From: Antilocapra americana
Taxonomy: Eukaryota; Chordata; Mammalia; Artiodactyla; Antilocapridae
NCBI GenBank assembly: GCA_007570785.1
Contig: ML662442.1
Location: 33,651,909 to 33,715,908, forward strand
Direction: 5' to 3'
DNA: 64,000 nucleotides
This document shows, piece after piece, positions 22,790-34,523 of the stretch; the stretch's first letter is position 1; each line of letters opens with the position of its first letter. The notes beneath the pieces are model-generated. The model had not been told where the DNA came from. It searched no databases and worked only from the letters and a program-made list of their open reading frames with translations. Made by a program: the position numbers and the translations under genes.

Positions 22790-24824
22790 AAGATTCTCTT
22801 TTAAATTCATTTATTGTTATGTCTTGCCTTCTTTCACCTACTCAGTTAAAATAGCTGATAAAGCTGAAGTGCATTTGCTTACATCTTTGAAGGCAGTATG
22901 TTTTTTTTATTATCTATTCCTTTTCTGTGTTCTGGAATTAGTACAAATGTTAAGAATCTAAAAGAGCAGCACCTTTGCTGTCTGAGACAGGGTGATTTAA
23001 ATGCCTAGCTCATTTTGTTCCTTGTACTAAGTACCTGCAATTACTGATTGTCACATTTTTCTTCCATTGTAAAAACTGAAGTAATTGAAGGTACTACCCT
23101 TAGGGGACGAACTCTACAGGGTAATGAATGTTGAGTGCCCTCTTGAGTTTAGCACGTTAATTATTCATAATTATAATGATTTCTGTTTATTTGGGAACTT
23201 TAGAAATCTGGTTTATCAAACAAATTTAGAAGCAGAGTAGTTGAGGTTTTGTTTTGTTTTATATTAAGATCTCAGCAGGTATTTGAACATACTAAGAAGT
23301 TGTCACGAGCAATGGAGCCAGGTCTTTTGGGGTTTTTTTTTTTTTGCTAATAAATGAATACTAGTGATGTGTGCCATGTCCCAAAATAGCTGAATGAGCT
23401 TTTTTCTACTCACTTTCTGTTTCTCCAGAACTATTTGGGTGATATTGGGATTGTGAGGGGAAACATTGACAAGGATTCAAGTAGAAAACTGAAAATTATG
23501 TATGAAAGTGTGTTAATCAGAGAACTAGAGTAGACTTGGTAGCTGGCTACTAGCCAAGTATGTAAAATTTTAAAGTCCCCCTTTCCTTAAAAGAGGGCTG
23601 TATGTGTGTGTGCTTTGTACTCTAAGTATATTTGCATCCAATATCCACATAAAAGATGGATATTCTGGCTATTTTGGAGTAAAATAATCTATGTCTACTA
23701 TAACCAAATATATATTAGTGATAATGATGTATTAGGACAGGGCTCCTACAGTCTATTTAGACTTCATACTCATTCTCAATAATAGCCTGAAATGACAATA
23801 AACCATTGCTTTTTAAAGAGGAGTTTGGCATCACAAGTCTGTTTCATTGCAATCTTTTTCATTTTCCCATCACTTTCTTTTTTCATTTTTCCAGTACAAC
23901 ACTTTAGAGCCAAACATGTACTTTGCATGTCTACTCAAGTCTCCCGGTAATCTATCAATATATCCAACTTAGGAAGAAGCAGCAATTGCCTAATATATGC
24001 AAGTAGCAGCAATGATAAGAATGATTAATGACTAATCATCATATGGTTGTAAAAAGATCCGTTGAGATATACAATAAATAGCATTTTTTAAAAGAGTACA
24101 TTTAACCACCTTCAACTAAAATCCACAGCAGCCCGATCAGAAACAAGAGCACTGAGTGCAAGTACATGTGGGTAGCCCCCGATTTACAAGCCCATCTCTG
24201 ATCAAAGGGAACTAGCAGTTGCATATTCCAGGATCGGGCTCAAATACGAGCTCTGTTCTTCATCAGCAAATCATTTAATAAAAAGACTGGAAATACTGTT
24301 TTTAAAAAGTGAAACATTCTGATCATACCTAATATGCTTCTTCCAACACCAAGTTTTTAACCACAGCTAAGGAACAGAGAGAGAAAAAAGATTAACTGAA
24401 AGATCACTCTGCCTCTGTCTCTACCCTCAGGTACTAACAGAGTGAGGGACAGGCCAAAAGCACAGCAGTAAGTGTGGAGAGGCCATGGAATATCCACCAA
24501 CCAGATAATCATCGCTGGAATAACTGGAAGCATCTGAATGTAGGTATGTGTACCCAGGGCTTCTGCTTTCTCCTGCAGTCCATTGCCTAGCTTTCCCACC
24601 CGTGTTATACACCTATTGTCTCATCAGCCTTTTGAAAGCTCTACTTTCAAACATATGTGAATGTTCACATGTATGCACACAGCCACTCAGAAAAGCAGGG
24701 TGGCTCTTCAGCGGGAGGTCCTGTCTCCTCTCTAGGCTTTTAAACCATTCTGCAAAATGACTTTTCAAGTGTATTCCCAGTGTTCCCATATAGAAACCTT
24801 CTTTCCCATTGACACTGAGCCTTG
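22790..24824. other. Unique sequence, 2.0 kb
   Basis: No recognised repeat or gene. A T-run lies at 23332-23344 and a short GTTTT-like stretch near 23252. Overlapping open frames at 24357-24760 lie on both strands of one GC-richer stretch and look like chance frames. Confidence 0.5.
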
Positions 24825-25115
24825 GTTCCTGAGCACAAAAGGCCTTTGTCTTTGCTATCCCACTATCTGAAATAACTTCCCCCAGATCCTCTCTGCTGGT
24901 TTTAATTCTGTTTTCCCTCTAGGACCTAAGTCAACTCTTACCTACATGGGAACATCTTGCTGATTCTCCATCCCAATTATTTCCTTCCTTTCAAACATCT
25001 GTAGGCCTAGAAGTCATACCTCTCCCCTGGCATACAACTTGTATCATGTATTACTGTTTCCTTCTTCATGTATTTATCCTCTGTCCTCAGTGTAGCTGTT
25101 TATTTCTGGAGAGGC
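24825..25115 (+). repeat. L2 LINE 3' region (sense)
   Basis: Pyrimidine-rich L2-like order: aggcctttgtctttgc, cttcccccagatcctctctg, aagtcaactcttacctacatg, then catacaacttgtatcatg and gtatttatcctctgtcctc. It is old and partial. Confidence 0.5.
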
Positions 25116-25203
25116 AAAATCTGTTGCATTTTGTACCAGAGACCAGGACCAGGGGAAATGGACTTATAGAGAGCTACTGTGATGCAGTGAGGCGACAAAA
25201 AGG

Positions 25204-25320
25204 AGTGGTCAAGAGCCCAGACTACCTGAGCTTGAGTTCCTGCTCAGCCAAATACTCACTGCGTGACCTTGGCAAAGAATAGTGTCTAATACATGTCAAA
25301 CACTCAAAAAAGCATTACTT
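25204..25320 (+). repeat. MIR SINE (sense)
   Basis: tRNA-like 5' part (gtggtcaagagcccagac), then tgcgtgaccttggcaaag (core) and a decayed 3' end with acactcaaaaaagc. Confidence 0.75.
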
Positions 25321-25334
25321 ATTTATTAGTATAT

Positions 25335-25500
25335 ACAATAATAGTTCATCTCATTTAATTTCTTAATAATACTAGCAGATAGATGGCATAATTCATATTC
25401 TAAAAACTGGAAACCTTGTGACCCTTAGCAGTCAGGTTACTTCTGAAATTGAGAGAAGAGGCAGAATGAGAACCAAGTGTTAGATCCTAAACCCTTGGCT
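25335..25500 (-). repeat. MIR SINE (antisense)
   Basis: Order: tctcatttaatttcttaata, a catattctaaaaactgg block, a gtcaggttacttctg block, aggcagaatgagaacc, ctaaacccttggctg. It faces the sense MIR at 25204, so the two form a convergent pair. Confidence 0.6.
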
Positions 25501-26147
25501 GTTTTTACTTTCCACCTATTTCACACAGGTGCCTGGTGACTAGTTCATATTGATAATATGAAACATATTCTTCACTGTTCTTGTAGCTTAAGCCATATTC
25601 TACTCAACAAGTTTGTCTAGTCCAAGGCACTGAAGAAAAAAAATGGAGAAAATGTGAAGTGGCTATTCCTACTCTAGGATGCTTTACAATCTAGATGACT
25701 CAAATGATGAAACAAAGCAGAAACATCTAAAACATTTTTTTAACTTTTCATCTCTAGATACCTTATAAAATTGGCTCTTTCATGGTCCCTCCCTCACCCC
25801 ATGTAATAATGTAAGTTGGATACGGTATCATTGTCTACAAAAATACCACTTTGGGGTTTGGTGGAATGTGCTAGTTAATAGTAAACTATAAAATTTGTGA
25901 ATTTTAAAATAGGTTTATTCTAATTGAAATTATTTTGGAGAATTTACAAAGAGCTCTGTTAAACTTGGCAGACTACCCCTCTTGGAATCTCTCTATTTTC
26001 TAGGAAATTATCAACAAGTCTTGTTCTTCTCACTGCCAAAATTTTTTGGTGGCTATTACTTTGTTTGTGCTATAGCATTTAGCTCAGTGCTAGGATGTAG
26101 TAGATGATTGATAAGTCTTTGGTTAAGTTGAATCTTGTCACCCTACT

Positions 26148-26235
26148 GACAAGAAAGCTAAAATTCAGAGAGTTTAACATATTGTAAAACTCACACAGCT
26201 GGCAAGGAAGAATTTCCAACACAAGTTTAATGAAC
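26148..26235 (-). repeat. MIR-like fragment (antisense)
   Basis: The agaaagctaaaattcagag block followed by aaactcacacagctggcaag matches the antisense MIR core. It is short. Confidence 0.5.
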
Positions 26236-26264
26236 CAAGCAAATGATAGCGTAGTAATGGTGGT

Positions 26265-26415
26265 GAAGCAAGGGCTCAGTTCAGAGTTATGAGGCAGGGA
26301 CTATGTTTTGACACCAAATCTCAGACACATCATAAAACCTCTTCATGCCTTGGTTTCCTCATTTCATGACACTGTTAGGAGGATCAAAATATTTGAAATG
26401 ATCACTGACATTGTA
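26265..26415 (+). repeat. MIR SINE (sense)
   Basis: aaacctcttcatgccttgg, tttcctcatttcatgacac, a gttaggaggatcaaaat block. The tRNA part is decayed. Confidence 0.65.
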
Positions 26416-26654
26416 GACATATAGTTATAGATCTGGTAAAAATAAACATTGAAACAGTGGAGAAATCCCCAAATGATTTGAAATTCCTAGTGGGTGATGG
26501 GAGGCAGGTAGAAACACTCGATGGAAGGAAAGACCAAACTTGAAGAAATAACCATGCATGTGGAGGGACTCTGGGAGCAGATTTAGAAAAGATGACTCTG
26601 GTACCAATGCTGACCCACTGCTGTTCAATTACCAGTTACCAAGTGGCAGTTATT

Positions 26655-26862
26655 ATTGTTTTAGTTCTTAGTCATGTCCAACTCTTTTGCAACCTCATGG
26701 GCTATAACCCACCAGGCTCCTCTGTGCATAGGATTTCCCAGGCAAGGATACTGGAGTGGGTTGCCATTTCCTTTTCCAGGAGCTCTTCCCAATCCAGGTA
26801 TTGAACCCGAGTCTCCTGCATTAGCAGGAAGTTTCTTTACTACTGAGCCACCAGAGAAGCCC
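26655..26862 (-). mobile_element. Bov-tA SINE with TSDs
   Basis: Complete antisense Bov-tA: tcttagtcatgtccaactc, ccaccaggctcctctg, actggagtgggttgcc, a cttcccaatccagg block, a cgagtctcctgcatt block, and gagccaccagagaagccc. Flanked by direct repeats aagtggcagttatta (26641-26655) and aggtggcagttatca (26866-26880). Confidence 0.94.
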
Positions 26863-26880
26863 TCTAGGTGGCAGTTATCA

Positions 26881-27873
26881 TGTCCTAAAATGTAGATACA
26901 ATGGCCATAATCACTAAACTAAAAACTAAACATCCATATGCAACAGTCTGATTTCTAGTGGTTGTGTGGCAAGCTTCTTCTTTGGCAGATTAAGAGTAAA
27001 TACTGTCCTTAAAATAGAAGCTTCAAAAAGTAAGTGTCCAGCTCCCAAATTACCTAAAGCATCCTACAGGCCTCCATGGGATCCTGTCTGCTGCTTCTTG
27101 AAACAATCCCTTCAAAAGATTTTCAGAGGAATTAATGGCACTCAAGTTGTACCTGATGTCTAGTTTTGACCTTGGAGATGTTGAAGGAAGTAAATGTATT
27201 TGAAGAGTTATTGAGCATGTGCTTCAGTTATTATGATAGTAAAACAGCTCAGTCTTATACGACTGTGAGGTGCTTTCCATTTCTGAACATTTAATTGCAT
27301 GCCTACTGAGTTTAGACAACAAGTCATTAATCTCACATAATACATTTATTTCAATTTAAGAAAGTTACCCACATTTTTTTCTATTCTTTTCTTTATACGC
27401 TATGTTCCAGAAAGCATCTGCCAGATTTTTTTTTTCCGCATTTTAACAGGTTAAAATGGAGAGCAGCTAACCTAGCTGATACTTTGAATAGTATTCAAGA
27501 AGTCAAAGAGAAATTAATAAACCACTTTCATAAGTGTCTTTTGTGAAAGCCTACCTAGAGGAGACTTCCAAGACTACTGCTGATATGAAAAAGCTATGAT
27601 GATAGCTTTCAGTTTAGAAACTATTCAGTTTCATCTGGCCAGTATCAACTGTCAAGTATTATTAAAACTCTAGGCCTATGATGATAACATATTGAACTTT
27701 TATGAAATAACATCCTAATGTTTGCAGTTTAGCATTATTGTTAATTGTTAAGCATCTTGATGATAGAATGGATAAAGATAATGGTTTCAATAATACAGCA
27801 ACAAATTGCTAATTTGGGGAATATTTTTAAGGTCTTAAGATATAAAAATATTTGACAAACTATAAGTCACTAT
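26881..27873. other. Unique sequence
   Basis: No recognised repeat or gene. A short T-run lies near 27426-27436. Confidence 0.5.
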
Positions 27874-27887
27874 AAGAATATTACTTT

Positions 27888-28102
27888 GGGGATGAGGGTA
27901 GGGGTGGGATGATATGGGAGAAGGACATTGAAACAAGTTAATTATCATATGTCTAATCAATCGCCAGCCCAGGATTGATGCTCAGGGCTGGTGCAGCGAG
28001 ATTTCCCGAGAGGGAAAGAGGAGGGAGGGGGGTTCTGGAGGGGAAGCATATGTAAACCCATGGCGATATCATGACATTGTATGGCAAAAACAATTTAAAA
28101 AA
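27888..28102 (+). mobile_element. Ruminant L1 3' end (sense), 215 bp
   Basis: Sense-strand bovid L1 3' UTR: ggtgggatgatatgggag, aagttaattatcatatgtc, caggattgatgctcaggg, gggggttctggaggggaag and a short A-rich tail. TSDs aagaatattacttt (27874-27887) and aagaatattatttt (28103-28116) bound it. It is a severely 5'-truncated insertion. Confidence 0.93.
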
Positions 28103-28307
28103 AAGAATATTATTTTAAAAATAATTTCTCATAATTCCAAATTATGTTTTTCTGAAAGTACCAGAATATAACAGAGAAAAGTTTTTCTACCTCCATTACT
28201 TAAAAATATTCATACACATGGGTTCCTCAATACATAGGAGGATGGTATACTCATTTCAGAGGAAACTCATGTGACTTATATTATCTTCCATTCATAGAGG
28301 TCCTGCT

Positions 28308-28314
<7 letters not shown>

Positions 28315-28338
<24 letters not shown>

Positions 28339-28588
28339 AAGTCGCTTCAGTCGTGTCCGACTCTGTGCGACCCCTCAAACGGCAGCCCACCAGGCTCCCC
28401 CAAACCCTGGGATTCTCCAGGCAAGAACACTGGAGTGGGTTGCCATTTCCTTCTCCAATTCATGAAAGTGAAAAGTGAAAGAGAAGTCGCTCAGTCGTGT
28501 CCGACTCTTAGCAACCCCATGGACTGCAGCCCACCAGGCTCCTCCGTCCAGGCAAGAGTACTGGAGTGGGGTACCATTGCCTTCTCCG
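28315..28588 (-). mobile_element. BovA2 dimeric SINE with (CTG)n tail and TSDs
   Basis: Two BovB-derived monomers in antisense: unit one at 28339-28458, starting taagtcgcttcagtcgtg; unit two at 28487-28588, starting gtcgctcagtcgtgtcc. They are joined by a gtgaaaagtgaaagag linker. A CTG run (about 28311-28337) sits at the antisense tail. Direct repeats ctgctctatgct (28303-28314 and 28589-28600) are exact, and the copy is little diverged, so it is probably young. Confidence 0.94.
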
Positions 28589-28600
28589 CTGCTCTATGCT

Positions 28601-28940
28601 AGACACTTTAAAATAGATTATTCTCAGTCTTCAGAATGTCCCTGCAAGGACATTTTTTTTCACCGTATATCCTTATATAATTGAAAGTTCAGAAAAGTTA
28701 ATAAAGAGATTAGTAGACTAGTAAATGCAAGCTCAAATCTTTTAGACTTCTGTTAGGAAAACTAGTTGACTCCATAATAAATCGGAGGTAATTAAAAAGA
28801 AAATTCTGAAGACAAAATAATAATAATGGCTACCATTTATTGATGTACCAAGTATTGGGCTAGGTGCCCTAGAAACTTTAAATTCGTCATCCTAATAACC
28901 AGCTCAAAAGAGTCCAATCATCTCAGATTTTTCAAATTAA
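28601..28940. other. Unique sequence with short MIR fragment
   Basis: An antisense MIR 3' fragment lies at 28818-28900 (ggctaccatttattgatg, ttgggctaggtgcc). Nothing else was recognised. Confidence 0.5.
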
Positions 28941-28949
28941 GTGGATATT

Positions 28950-29424
28950 TTTAAAGTTTGTTTTTTTTTTAGTTCAAATACAGTTGAAATACAATTATAT
29001 TAACTTCAGGCTTACCATGTGGGGATTTGACACCTGCAAATATTATGAAATGATGACCACAATAAGTCTAGTAACCATCTGCCCCAAAAACTATCATTTT
29101 TGGCCATATTCCTTATGCTGTATGTTATATCCCCATAGCTTGTTTATTAACTGGAGGTATGTACCTCTTAACCCCCTCATCTGCTTTACCCACCTCTATC
29201 AGCTTGCATTCTGGCAACCCAGTGGGTGTATCTAAGAACCTGCTTTCATTTTGTTTTGTTGTGTTTGTTTGTTTTTTTTTTTTTAGATTCCACATATAAG
29301 TAAAATCTTATGATAATTGTCTTTCTCTGTCTGGTTTATTTTACTTTAGCATAAAACCCTCCAGATCAACCCATGTTATCACAAATGGCAAGATTTCTTC
29401 TTTTTTCAATTGCTGAGTAATATT

Positions 29425-29466
<42 letters not shown>

Positions 29467-31080
29467 CATGCAACATCTTTATTCACTCATCTGCTGATGG
29501 ATACTTAAGTCACTTCCATATTTGGCTGTTGTAAATAATGCTGCCATGACTATTGATGTGCATATATTTTTTCAAACTAGTGTTTTTTTTTTTCCTTCGG
29601 GTAAATATCTAGAAGTGAAATTGCTAGGTCATATGGCAGTTCTGTTTTTAGTTTTCTGAGGAACCTCCATACTCTTTTCCATAGTGGCTGCACCAACTTA
29701 CATTCCCACCAACAGAGAACAAGTGTTTCCTTTTCTCCACATCTTCAGCAACACTTATTATTTGTTGTCTTTTTTGGTAATAACCATACTGACAGGTGTG
29801 AAGTGGTATCTCGATGATTTTAATTTGCATTTCCTGATGTTTAGTGACATTGAGCATCTTTTCATGTGTCTGTTGGTCATCTATATGTCTTCTTTAGAAA
29901 AATGTCTATCTGGGCTCTCTGCTCATTTTTCAATTGGGTTGTTGTTGTTTTGATTTTTGTTGTATAATTTCTTTGTATATTTTGGATATTAACCTCTTAT
30001 CAAATGTATCATTTGTGAATATCTTCTCCCATTCATTAGGAAGCATGTTCATTTTGATAGTTTCCTTCATTGTGTGAAAGGTTTTTAGTTTGATATGGTC
30101 TCATTTGTTTATTTCGGCTTTTGTTGCCCTTGCCTTAGGGAAAATAATCTTAAAAAAAAAAATTTTAAACCAGTGTCAAAGAGTGTACTCCCTATGTTTT
30201 CCTCTAGGAGTTTTATGTTTTCAGGGCTTGCATATGAGTTTTTAACTTACTTTGAGCATATTTTTGTGTGTAGTATGAGCAAGTTGTCCAGTTTGATTCT
30301 TTTTCATGCAGCCATTCAGTTCTGCCAGTGCCATTTATTGAAGAGGCTGTCTTTTCCCCATTGTTTATTCTTGCCTCCTTGTCACAACTGATCGACTGCC
30401 TAAGTATGGACTTATTTCTGGGCTCTCTATTCTGTTCCATTGATCTATACATGTTTTTGTGCCATCACTACACTACTTTGATTATAGTAGCTTTGTAGTA
30501 TAGTTTGAAATTAAGGCACATGAAACTGCCAGCCTTATTCTTCTTTCTCAGGATTGCTTTGATTATTTGGAGACTTTTGTGTTTCCATACAAAGTTTGTG
30601 ATTATTTGTTCTAGTTCTGTGAAAAATGCCTTGGTACTTTGATAGGGATTGCATTTAATCTATGGATTGCCTTGGGGAGTATGGTGATTTTAATGATATT
30701 AATTCTTTTAGTCCATAAACATGGTGTACCTTTCTGTTTGTGTTGTCTTCAACTTCCTTCACCATTTTCTTTAGCTTTCAAATGCAAGTCTTTTAGCTCT
30801 TTGGTTAGATTTATTCCTAGATGTTTTATGCTTTTTGATAAAATTGTAAATGGGATTGTTTTCTTAATTTCTCTTTCTGATGATTCATTTTTAATGTGTA
30901 TAAATGCAAAAATTTATGTATATTAATTTATATCATGCCACTTTACTGAATTCATTTATTAGTTCTAATAGTTTTTTTGTGACATCTTTAGGATTTTCTA
31001 TAAATACTATTACATCATCTGCAAACAAACAGTTTTACTTCTTCCTTTCCAATTTGGATTCCCTTTATTTCAAGTAAATC
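28950..31080 (-). mobile_element. Antisense L1M, 2.1 kb, with ORF2 remnants
   Basis: The plus strand is the reverse complement of an old mammalian L1 from the 3' UTR back through the C-terminal part of ORF2. Landmarks: ccacatataagtaaaatc, atcaacccatgttatcac, gctgcaccaacttacattcc, accatactgacaggtg, atcttctcccattcattagg, gttccattgatctatacatg, tagctttgtagtatagtttg, tggattgccttggggagta and tgcaaacaaacagtttt. The minus-strand frame at 30213-30452 keeps an ORF2-like NREPRNKSIL and NNGEKTASSINGTG piece. Stops and indels are frequent, so it is dead. A TG microsatellite sits inside it. Confidence 0.9.
29426..29463. repeat. (TG)n microsatellite within L1M
   Basis: About 38 bp of pure TG alternation, interrupting the antisense L1M 3' region where the ancestral sequence reads ttccattg or similar. 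Confidence 0.95.
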
Positions 31081-31237
31081 GAATTTTAATGTTCCCATTT
31101 GCCTTGTGAGAAATTTGAGGTCCAAGACATTGAATTACTGACTCAAGATAGTACCTCTGCTAAGTAGCAGAACCAAGCTGCCAACTCAGGTCTTGTCAAG
31201 TTCCGAAATTCATGATCTTTCTATAGTCTTCCCTTGT

Positions 31238-31424
31238 GGGCTTCCCTTGTGGTTCAGCTGGTAAAGGATCTGCCTGCAATGTGGGAGACCTGGGTTCAAA
31301 AATCCCCTGGAGAAGGGAAAGACTACCAACTCCAATATTCTGGCCTAGAGAATTCCATGGACCATATGGTCCATGGTATCGCAAAGAGTCAGAGATGACT
31401 GAGCTACTTTCACTTTCGCTTTTT
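31238..31424 (+). mobile_element. Bov-tA SINE with palindromic core
   Basis: Sense Bov-tA with head gggcttcccttgtggttcag, a B-box-like gggttcaaaaatccc, the interior ggcctagagaattccatgg and a ctttcactttcgctttt tail. It belongs to the subfamily carrying the ccatggac hairpin; here the palindrome at 31355-31376 is perfect over 22 bp. Confidence 0.92.
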
Positions 31425-31849
31425 CAGTAGACTGTTATAAACTACAATATATGTATGATTTGTATTTGAGGTTATGGACTGCTACATTTATCTTTTCCTC
31501 TGAATTTATTCTTAGAGTAATTTTATTTTTGTTTGGAAGTTACTGAACTTCTGTTAGTAAGAGATCTCCAGAAAATTAGTACTAATTCAATGACTATGCA
31601 CTAGTCTTTTTATTCTAGTAGTGCTCATGTTTACATTAAAGTCAGAGTTAACATTAAATATCTCATGTGTCCAGTTTATATTTTATAATCTAGAATTTCA
31701 CTAAGAACTGAAGAATTGAAACATCTAATAAATTCAGGCAAACTGCCTCATTTACATAAGTTGGTATACTGGAATACTACAAGTTACAACCCAACTGGAT
31801 AGCTTTCATCCTAATCTTACAAGAAGCCTAGAACAGTATTGTACATTCA

Positions 31850-32510
31850 CTTGTTAAACAAATGTCTATTGGTTGTCAACTATTTTTATAAGTTTGTGCT
31901 AGGGAGATTAGCAGATAATAAGAACTCTAATGCCCCCTACCCTGAAAGAGCTATACTAAATAATCAGGAAGAAAAGACATGATTACTATTAAGTATCGAA
32001 ACTGAGGTTAAGTAATATTGCAACAGTGAAACAAGTCATGTTAAACACCAAAGAAGGAATGTTTCAGTTTCATGGCTTGAGGTGCTGACTAGGGGTTGAA
32101 GTGGGAAAAGCCTCTAGCTAGGCAGGGAGGATGGAGGGCGCTGGCTGGGCAGGTGCTTGTGATGGAGGTGACCAGGCAGCAAATACCTTTACTACCTTTA
32201 TTACCCTGAAGGTTTGTGCAGAGAAACTGAAAAAGAGGAGATTGGAAAAGGAAGCGAGGCCAGATCCCCAAAGTCTTCTATTCTAGCTGAGGACACTGGC
32301 CTTTGGCCTCCAGGGAATGGGAGTCATTGAAAAATTTTGAGCCGGGGATGATGTAATTAAAATAGTGCTTTACAAAAGATTAATTTGGCAGGATTGGTGA
32401 AAAGAGAACAAGAGAGAAGAAACTACTACAATAATTCAGGTCTAAGGTGATGAGGTTCTGGACAGGACGACAGTGGGGCTAGAAGGAGAGAAATAAATGG
32501 AGGAGATCAT
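31850..32510 (-). repeat. L2-like LINE fragment (antisense)
   Basis: Starts with cacttgttaaacaaatgtct and gtttgtgctagggagattag, then runs through a purine-rich series: atgggagtcattgaaaaat, gagccggggatgatgtaatt, taattcaggtctaaggtgatg. Similar series occur at 36535-38240 and 43795-44370, which supports one repeat family. The exact family name is uncertain. Confidence 0.5.
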
Positions 32511-33429
32511 GCAAAAAATAACAATATAAAAGGAGATGACTAGATATGGGAGACAAAGGCACAAGATTAACTTAAAATTCTGTTTGGGAACTTTTAGTAA
32601 GTGCATAAAATTCATTGTATATTACATACAATATTCATGATCTAAGATGTCATTGAATTCAAGGAAGATATTACTGTTACTCAGTGTAGCATTTCTTTGA
32701 GCAAAATCTACAGTGAAGTCTGCTTTCTAAGAGATAGTAAATAAAATTGTAAAAGTGCCTGAGAGCATAGGTCTAACTATGCATCATCATCATCAAATAA
32801 TAATAATAGCCAGAGTTACAGAATGGAGGTAAAAATTAGGTGACAAAAGAAAATTAAGCAAAACAATGATATTTAATTTATCTCCAAAGTTCCAGTTTAT
32901 TAGTTTAGCTAATTTCTACCAAAGTGACTTCTAAAACAGTGAGTTGATTGTCTATAGTACCTTGTTATAATAATGATTTTACTGTACAAATGGAAAAAAT
33001 CAAGCCGTAGAGAAAGTAAGTTCAAATGATTCCTCCAAGGTGATGTGAGAACAGAAAAGTCTGTCTTTCCTATGGAAAGTGGACTATGTAGGTAAAGTGA
33101 AACTAGAAAGAAATCAATATTCTTTTCAGTTGTTTAGCTTTGATAAAAATACCCAGTGCCAGGCAAATGCAACCTTCTTCCCTAGAATGAACACACACAT
33201 ATACACACACTCACTCACTCTCTGTTGCATTATATACATCAATTACTTCAAAAAGCAAGTGTCATTTTAATATTACTTAGATACTCTTGTTAGTGCATCA
33301 AGTAAAACATATTGTGGCTTCTAATATTAAGTCATTCCCCACTCAGCATTGTTAAGAATATTTATGATCTAGTATAGAGCAAAACATATTGTTATCCATT
33401 TTCCTCAGCTTTCTTCTAAAAGCATCCTC

Positions 33430-34090
33430 CAGTTGTTTTCTAGAGACGGATGTTGTCAAAGTTTGACGGTAATTTATGTGGTCAGTCCATTAAGTTGATT
33501 TTATGGCAGCCAACACAACTATTGTCCGTTTACGAGAAACCCGAGGACCATGCTGGGTCCTGGCGAAGGCCGTTTGATACTTGCCCTCTCATACGGCTGA
33601 CCTTGAGGGGAGTTGAGTCTGGTAATTTATGACAAACACCATCTAGGAAGACCTATTGGCAAGATTCACTGCCATTTAGTGCTAAATGATCATTGCTGAG
33701 TCCAGAGACAATCTGAGCTCCTGACAGAGCAATCCCATAAAAAATACTGCCTACCCACCCAGGTGTCCTTTCCAATCATCTGGAGTAGAAATTAATACTT
33801 TTAAAAGCTGCTAGTTTTTGAAAGGTTATTACAATTTATTCCAGTGGTTTCTTTTGCACGTTATGATGAATTAGTTTATTACGCCATTATTTTCCATGTC
33901 AGCTTTTTAGAAGATTGAACCATAATGGTGAAACATTAGTGTGAATGGCAAACATACTATTTTACAGCTGAGTAATATATTTCTTTGAGAAAAATGTGTT
34001 CAGTTTTTAATAACAGGTAATTTTATGTTTATGTTCCCTAATGCTGTTGTCAGGCAATATTTATTTCTGTTAGGTAAGGAGTGGAGAACT
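33430..34090. promoter_or_regulatory. Candidate conserved non-coding element
   Basis: This is repeat-free, high-complexity sequence with about eight CpGs in 33440-33610 against a CpG-poor background. It also holds several TAAT-containing motifs such as gtaatttatgtgg and gtaatttatgac. A 60-codon plus-strand frame crosses it but has no recognisable protein and no splice context. The regulatory role is an inference from base composition only. Confidence 0.25.
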
Positions 34091-34485
34091 TTCTTTTAAA
34101 ATGTTAATGGTGGTTTAGACAAATTTTAGAGCCATAGTAAGAATATATTACTTATAAGTAGAAAATATAAATTGTAAGCGTTTTTCCCTGAAAGCTAATA
34201 TTTTCTAAGGTTTTCTTGACACCAGTTTAATGTATGATTACTCTCAGGGAGAGTAATACTGCTGTGTCACTTTTTTCTCTAAATGTAGTGGATGGGGAGA
34301 TGGATTTTTTTCTTTGTTTTTCTAAGGTTCTAAAAAGTTACAAGTTTTTCTTTAGCAAGAAAGCGTCTTTATCCTAAATAATTTGTAGTTTCATAAATCA
34401 TTTACAGGTACTTTGTAAATAATATTAATTAGTACTTTAATAGAGATTTTTTTCAGTCATTCTTTTCTATTATTGTCTACTAAAA

Positions 34486-34523
34486 TTATTTTCTTTTTAC
34501 CAGGTTATTTTCTTTTTACCAGG
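34486..34523. repeat. Exact 19-bp tandem duplication
   Basis: Two identical copies (34486-34504 and 34505-34523) of a pyrimidine-rich unit ending in ttaccagg. Confidence 0.95.

Larger units (their letters stand above)
25501..26639. other. Unique sequence with MIR fragments
   Basis: Besides the two MIR pieces annotated here, no gene or repeat was recognised. Confidence 0.5.

Noticed and set aside
28311..28337. CTG run considered as a disease-type trinucleotide expansion
   Set aside because: It is the variable tail of a BovA2 SINE, bounded by the SINE's direct repeats.
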